A DNA stretch of 7,967 bases. Source: an uncultured bacterium. GTDB taxonomy: Bacteria > Cyanobacteriota > Vampirovibrionia > Gastranaerophilales > Gastranaerophilaceae. The notes under the pieces are model-generated. The model was not told where the DNA came from. It saw only the letters and a list, made by a program, of their open reading frames with translations, and ran no database searches. The position numbers were made by a program, and so were the translations under genes. The stretch is taken from NCBI GenBank assembly GCA_948742005.1, contig CAPYQR010000072.1, positions 1 through 7,967 on the forward strand, read 5' to 3'. Below, piece after piece: positions 5,479 to 7,967 of this stretch (its first letter is position 1; each line of letters starts with the position of its first letter).

Positions 5479-7155
5479 TTATGAATTTAAAATTTTTGCA
5501 ACTGATTCAGCAGGCAAAAACATATTCCCAGCCTTAGGTCCATCATATTCCAAGCCTTTGGCAAGATTTTCCAAGCCTTTTTGAACTTGTTGGTTCATTT
5601 CTTCATCACAAAAACGGAAACCTGCTTTAAAATAAAAAGGCACAGGGCTTGAGGTATATTTCCCTTTACATAATGATGCCATTGCCGAAGGAAGTGAACC
5701 TCCGCAAGCATCAACCCAAACATTGCCATCATATCCAAGCTTTTGTGAATCTTGCACTACTTGTTTTATTATTTGAGTTCCTGTTCCTTTAGCAGCTTCT
5801 GATGTTGATAAAAATTTCAATTCAAGAGCATTATCTGCATACTTTTCGGGTAAATTAGCAATAAATTGACCGCATGGAGTACTGACTTCAGCCAAGCCGT
5901 AAGTGTTTTTATTGTCAGATACATTTATTCTATAAGCTCCGCCATTTTTAGGCAATTGTTTATTTAATTTGAGCTCAATATTTTGTCCGCTTTTTTTATC
6001 TTTAACATAAATGTTTGAATTTGGTGATAATTTTTGCATTAGTTCGTTAAATAAATTTTCTTCATTTATTTTTTTCATTCGATTACTTGTTTCATTAAGA
6101 TTTGAATTAAGTTTTAAATATAATTCATAATCTTCCTTTTCATAATCAGAAGGTATTGCATACGCACTGTAGCGTTTTCTTATATTATTTAGTTCAATAT
6201 TGGTTGCACGATAATATTCTCTAAGCTCATCTTGTGACATTTTTTCAATTTCTTGGCGAGATTTTACGGTATAATCAGGATTCAAGAATTGATTTGTTTG
6301 TTTTTGCTGGGTTTGGATATTTTCTGTCTGTTTTTTTTCTTTATTTTTAATTTCAGCCTCTTGTGCCGCTTTTTCAGCCTCTTGTGCCGCTTTTTCAGCC
6401 TCTTGCGCCGCTTTGCGGGCATTTAATTCGTTTTCTTTTTTTACATTAAAAATTGCAAGGTTTTCTTCCTTTTGTTTTTTAGATAAATATGTTATCTCGT
6501 TTGTTTTTTGATTAAATTCGTCAGCAGTCAATTTTTCTTTATTATCAATTAAATTTTTGAGTTTAACTTTGGATTCATCAATCTTGCTTTTAAGTTCTTT
6601 TAAATTATAGATAAATGGTTTTTCAGAATCTGAGCTTGTTATTTTTCTTGTACCGTCGTCCAGTGTTTCAAAAGTTTTTTCAATAATTTTATCTGCTTGT
6701 TTTTTTGTAGATTTTGTTAAAACACCGTCTTTATATTCTAAAATATAATCAAAAGGTTTAAAACCGTCTTTTTGCCCTGTTTTAACCGAATCTTTAATAA
6801 TTCCGTTGAATTTTTCATTTGAATTTTTTAAATATGGCATTCCGTCTTTAAAATCGATTTCATTTCTTGTTTTTGTAATAATTTCATTGGCATTTTGAAA
6901 AACTTCATTAACTTTTGAACCTTTATTTTTTAACACCAACGCAGTAATTGCAAGAAGTGAAGCCAGAACAACTCCGCCTGTTATTAATATTTTTTTCTTA
7001 GAAGTTTTAGATTTGCCATCATAAACATCATTTGGTAATTCATTTAATTTTGATGTTTCTGCAGCACTTGAATTATTGGAACTAACCTCCAAGTTTGACT
7101 TTCGTCTTTCAATAATTACTTGATTTGCCTGACTTAACTTTGGTATTTGAGACAT
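5479..7155 (-). CDS. Membrane-anchored GNAT-like acetyltransferase-fold protein with coiled coil
   Basis: This is a 558-residue protein starting at ATG 7155, seven bases after AAGGA; the preceding in-frame TTG 7158 is too close to that site. Domains in order: an N-terminal signature (1-21) shared with the downstream paralogue, a polar stretch, a lysine-rich TSKKK, one membrane segment (about 55-75), and a long K/E-rich helical region (about 80-290) that includes a threefold AAQEAEK repeat (249-268). A shared EIEKMSQDELREYY segment (302-315) comes next. The C-terminal GNAT-like domain (about 380-520) shows LELKFLS, then AAKGTGTQII (454-463) with the GxG of the acetyl-CoA loop, QDSQKLGYDGNVW (468-480) and PFYFKAGFRF (506-515), which matches the Y-x-K-x-GF end of many GNATs. 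Acetyl-CoA use would place this domain in the cytoplasm, but charges flank the membrane segment on both sides and topology is unclear. Substrate is unknown. The fold call is from motifs only. Confidence 0.72.
   Translation of the reverse strand: MSQIPKLSQANQVIIERRKSNLEVSSNNSSAAETSKLNELPNDVYDGKSKTSKKKILITGGVVLASLLAITALVLKNKGSKVNEVFQNANEIITKTRNEIDFKDGMPYLKNSNEKFNGIIKDSVKTGQKDGFKPFDYILEYKDGVLTKSTKKQADKIIEKTFETLDDGTRKITSSDSEKPFIYNLKELKSKIDESKVKLKNLIDNKEKLTADEFNQKTNEITYLSKKQKEENLAIFNVKKENELNARKAAQEAEKAAQEAEKAAQEAEIKNKEKKQTENIQTQQKQTNQFLNPDYTVKSRQEIEKMSQDELREYYRATNIELNNIRKRYSAYAIPSDYEKEDYELYLKLNSNLNETSNRMKKINEENLFNELMQKLSPNSNIYVKDKKSGQNIELKLNKQLPKNGGAYRINVSDNKNTYGLAEVSTPCGQFIANLPEKYADNALELKFLSTSEAAKGTGTQIIKQVVQDSQKLGYDGNVWVDACGGSLPSAMASLCKGKYTSSPVPFYFKAGFRFCDEEMNQQVQKGLENLAKGLEYDGPKAGNMFLPAESVAKILNS
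6351..6414. repeat. 21-bp tandem repeat, three copies, coding for AAQEAEK
   Basis: The 21-base unit beginning TTTCAGCCTC starts at 6351, 6372 and 6393. The first two copies are nearly identical, and the third has a T-to-C change (TTGCGCC for TTGTGCC). The repeat is in frame and encodes AAQEAEK heptads, so copy-number change would lengthen or shorten the coiled coil by whole heptads. Its GC content is visibly above that of the surrounding sequence. Confidence 0.9.
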
Positions 7156-7162
7156 CAATTTT

Positions 7163-7209
7163 TCCTTATTTTAAACTTGTCAATATAATATAATAAAAAG
7201 AATTTACAA
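7163..7209 (-). promoter_or_regulatory. Promoter and RBS of the larger GNAT-like gene
   Basis: The minus strand shows TTGTAA (7204-7209), a 16-base spacer and TATATT (7182-7187), then AAGGA (7163-7167) seven bases before ATG 7155. The -35 match is moderate, and the region is so A/T-rich that other -10 registers (TATTAT, a second TATATT) are possible. It stands back to back with the gap promoter. Confidence 0.5.
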
Positions 7210-7241
7210 AAAAAATTGCCTTTTAAAGATTTAAAGTTTTC

Positions 7242-7269
7242 TTGCAAGACATTTTTTTTGTAGCATAAT
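7242..7269 (+). promoter_or_regulatory. Candidate gap promoter
   Basis: TTGCAA (7242-7247) and CATAAT (7264-7269) are separated by 16 bases, which would give a leader of about 40 bases. A T8 tract fills the spacer. An alternative -10, TAGTAT (7278-7283), sits 18 bases after the T8 tract and would start transcription nearer the gene. Confidence 0.45.
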
Positions 7270-7290
7270 AAAAGATGTAGTATTAACTAA

Positions 7291-7967
<677 letters not shown>

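Noticed and set aside
6351..6414. Short direct repeats as a possible CRISPR array
   Set aside because: The units are contiguous, without spacers, in frame, and encode coiled-coil heptads.
7156..7158. TTG start one codon before ATG for the larger GNAT-like protein
   Set aside because: It is only four bases from AAGGA, whereas ATG 7155 is at seven bases and keeps the N-terminal signature in register with the paralogue.

Overview
The window is a compact, strongly AT-rich stretch of bacterial chromosome. Its cell type looks diderm, because two genes encode Sec-exported proteins that resemble the helical part of TolC-type outer-membrane factors. Standard stop codons are used and several genes have clear AAGGA/GGAG ribosome binding sites. 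Composition, gene style and the membrane-anchored GNAT-like paralogues recall the non-photosynthetic cyanobacterial relatives (Melainabacteria/Gastranaerophilales). That placement is an impression from the sequence only and needs a GAPDH or arginine decarboxylase tree.

Layout. On the + strand, positions 1-697 hold the 3' part of a YdjC/ChbG-like carbohydrate deacetylase. It is followed 21 bases later by a complete fold-type I Orn/Lys/Arg decarboxylase (719-2146), most like the Bacillus SpeA-type arginine decarboxylases. The + genes meet a block of four minus-strand genes at a convergent junction (about 2147-2178) that carries an A/T-only inverted repeat. Read in transcription order, the minus block is: a 558-residue membrane-anchored GNAT-like protein (7155-5479), a 432-residue divergent paralogue of it (5400-4102), a secreted TolC-like helical protein (4035-3127), and a second TolC-like paralogue (3130-2159) whose start overlaps the previous stop by four bases. 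A short intergenic region with divergent promoters (7156-7314) separates this block from the 5' part of a glycolytic GAPDH gene (7315 to the window end).

How the parts work together. The two + strand genes and gap are metabolic: glycan or amino-sugar deacetylation, polyamine or arginine metabolism, and glycolysis. The four-gene minus block is the unusual part. It consists of two tandem paralogue pairs of unrecognised function, both associated with the envelope. The GNAT-like pair shares an N-terminal signature of about 21 residues placed before a Lys-rich stretch and a single membrane segment. The TolC-like pair keeps the helical hairpin signature but has a glycine-rich hydrophobic stretch where a beta-barrel would be expected. 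No RNA genes, CRISPR arrays, insertion sequences or attachment sites were seen. No stretch longer than 300 bases lacks a gene.
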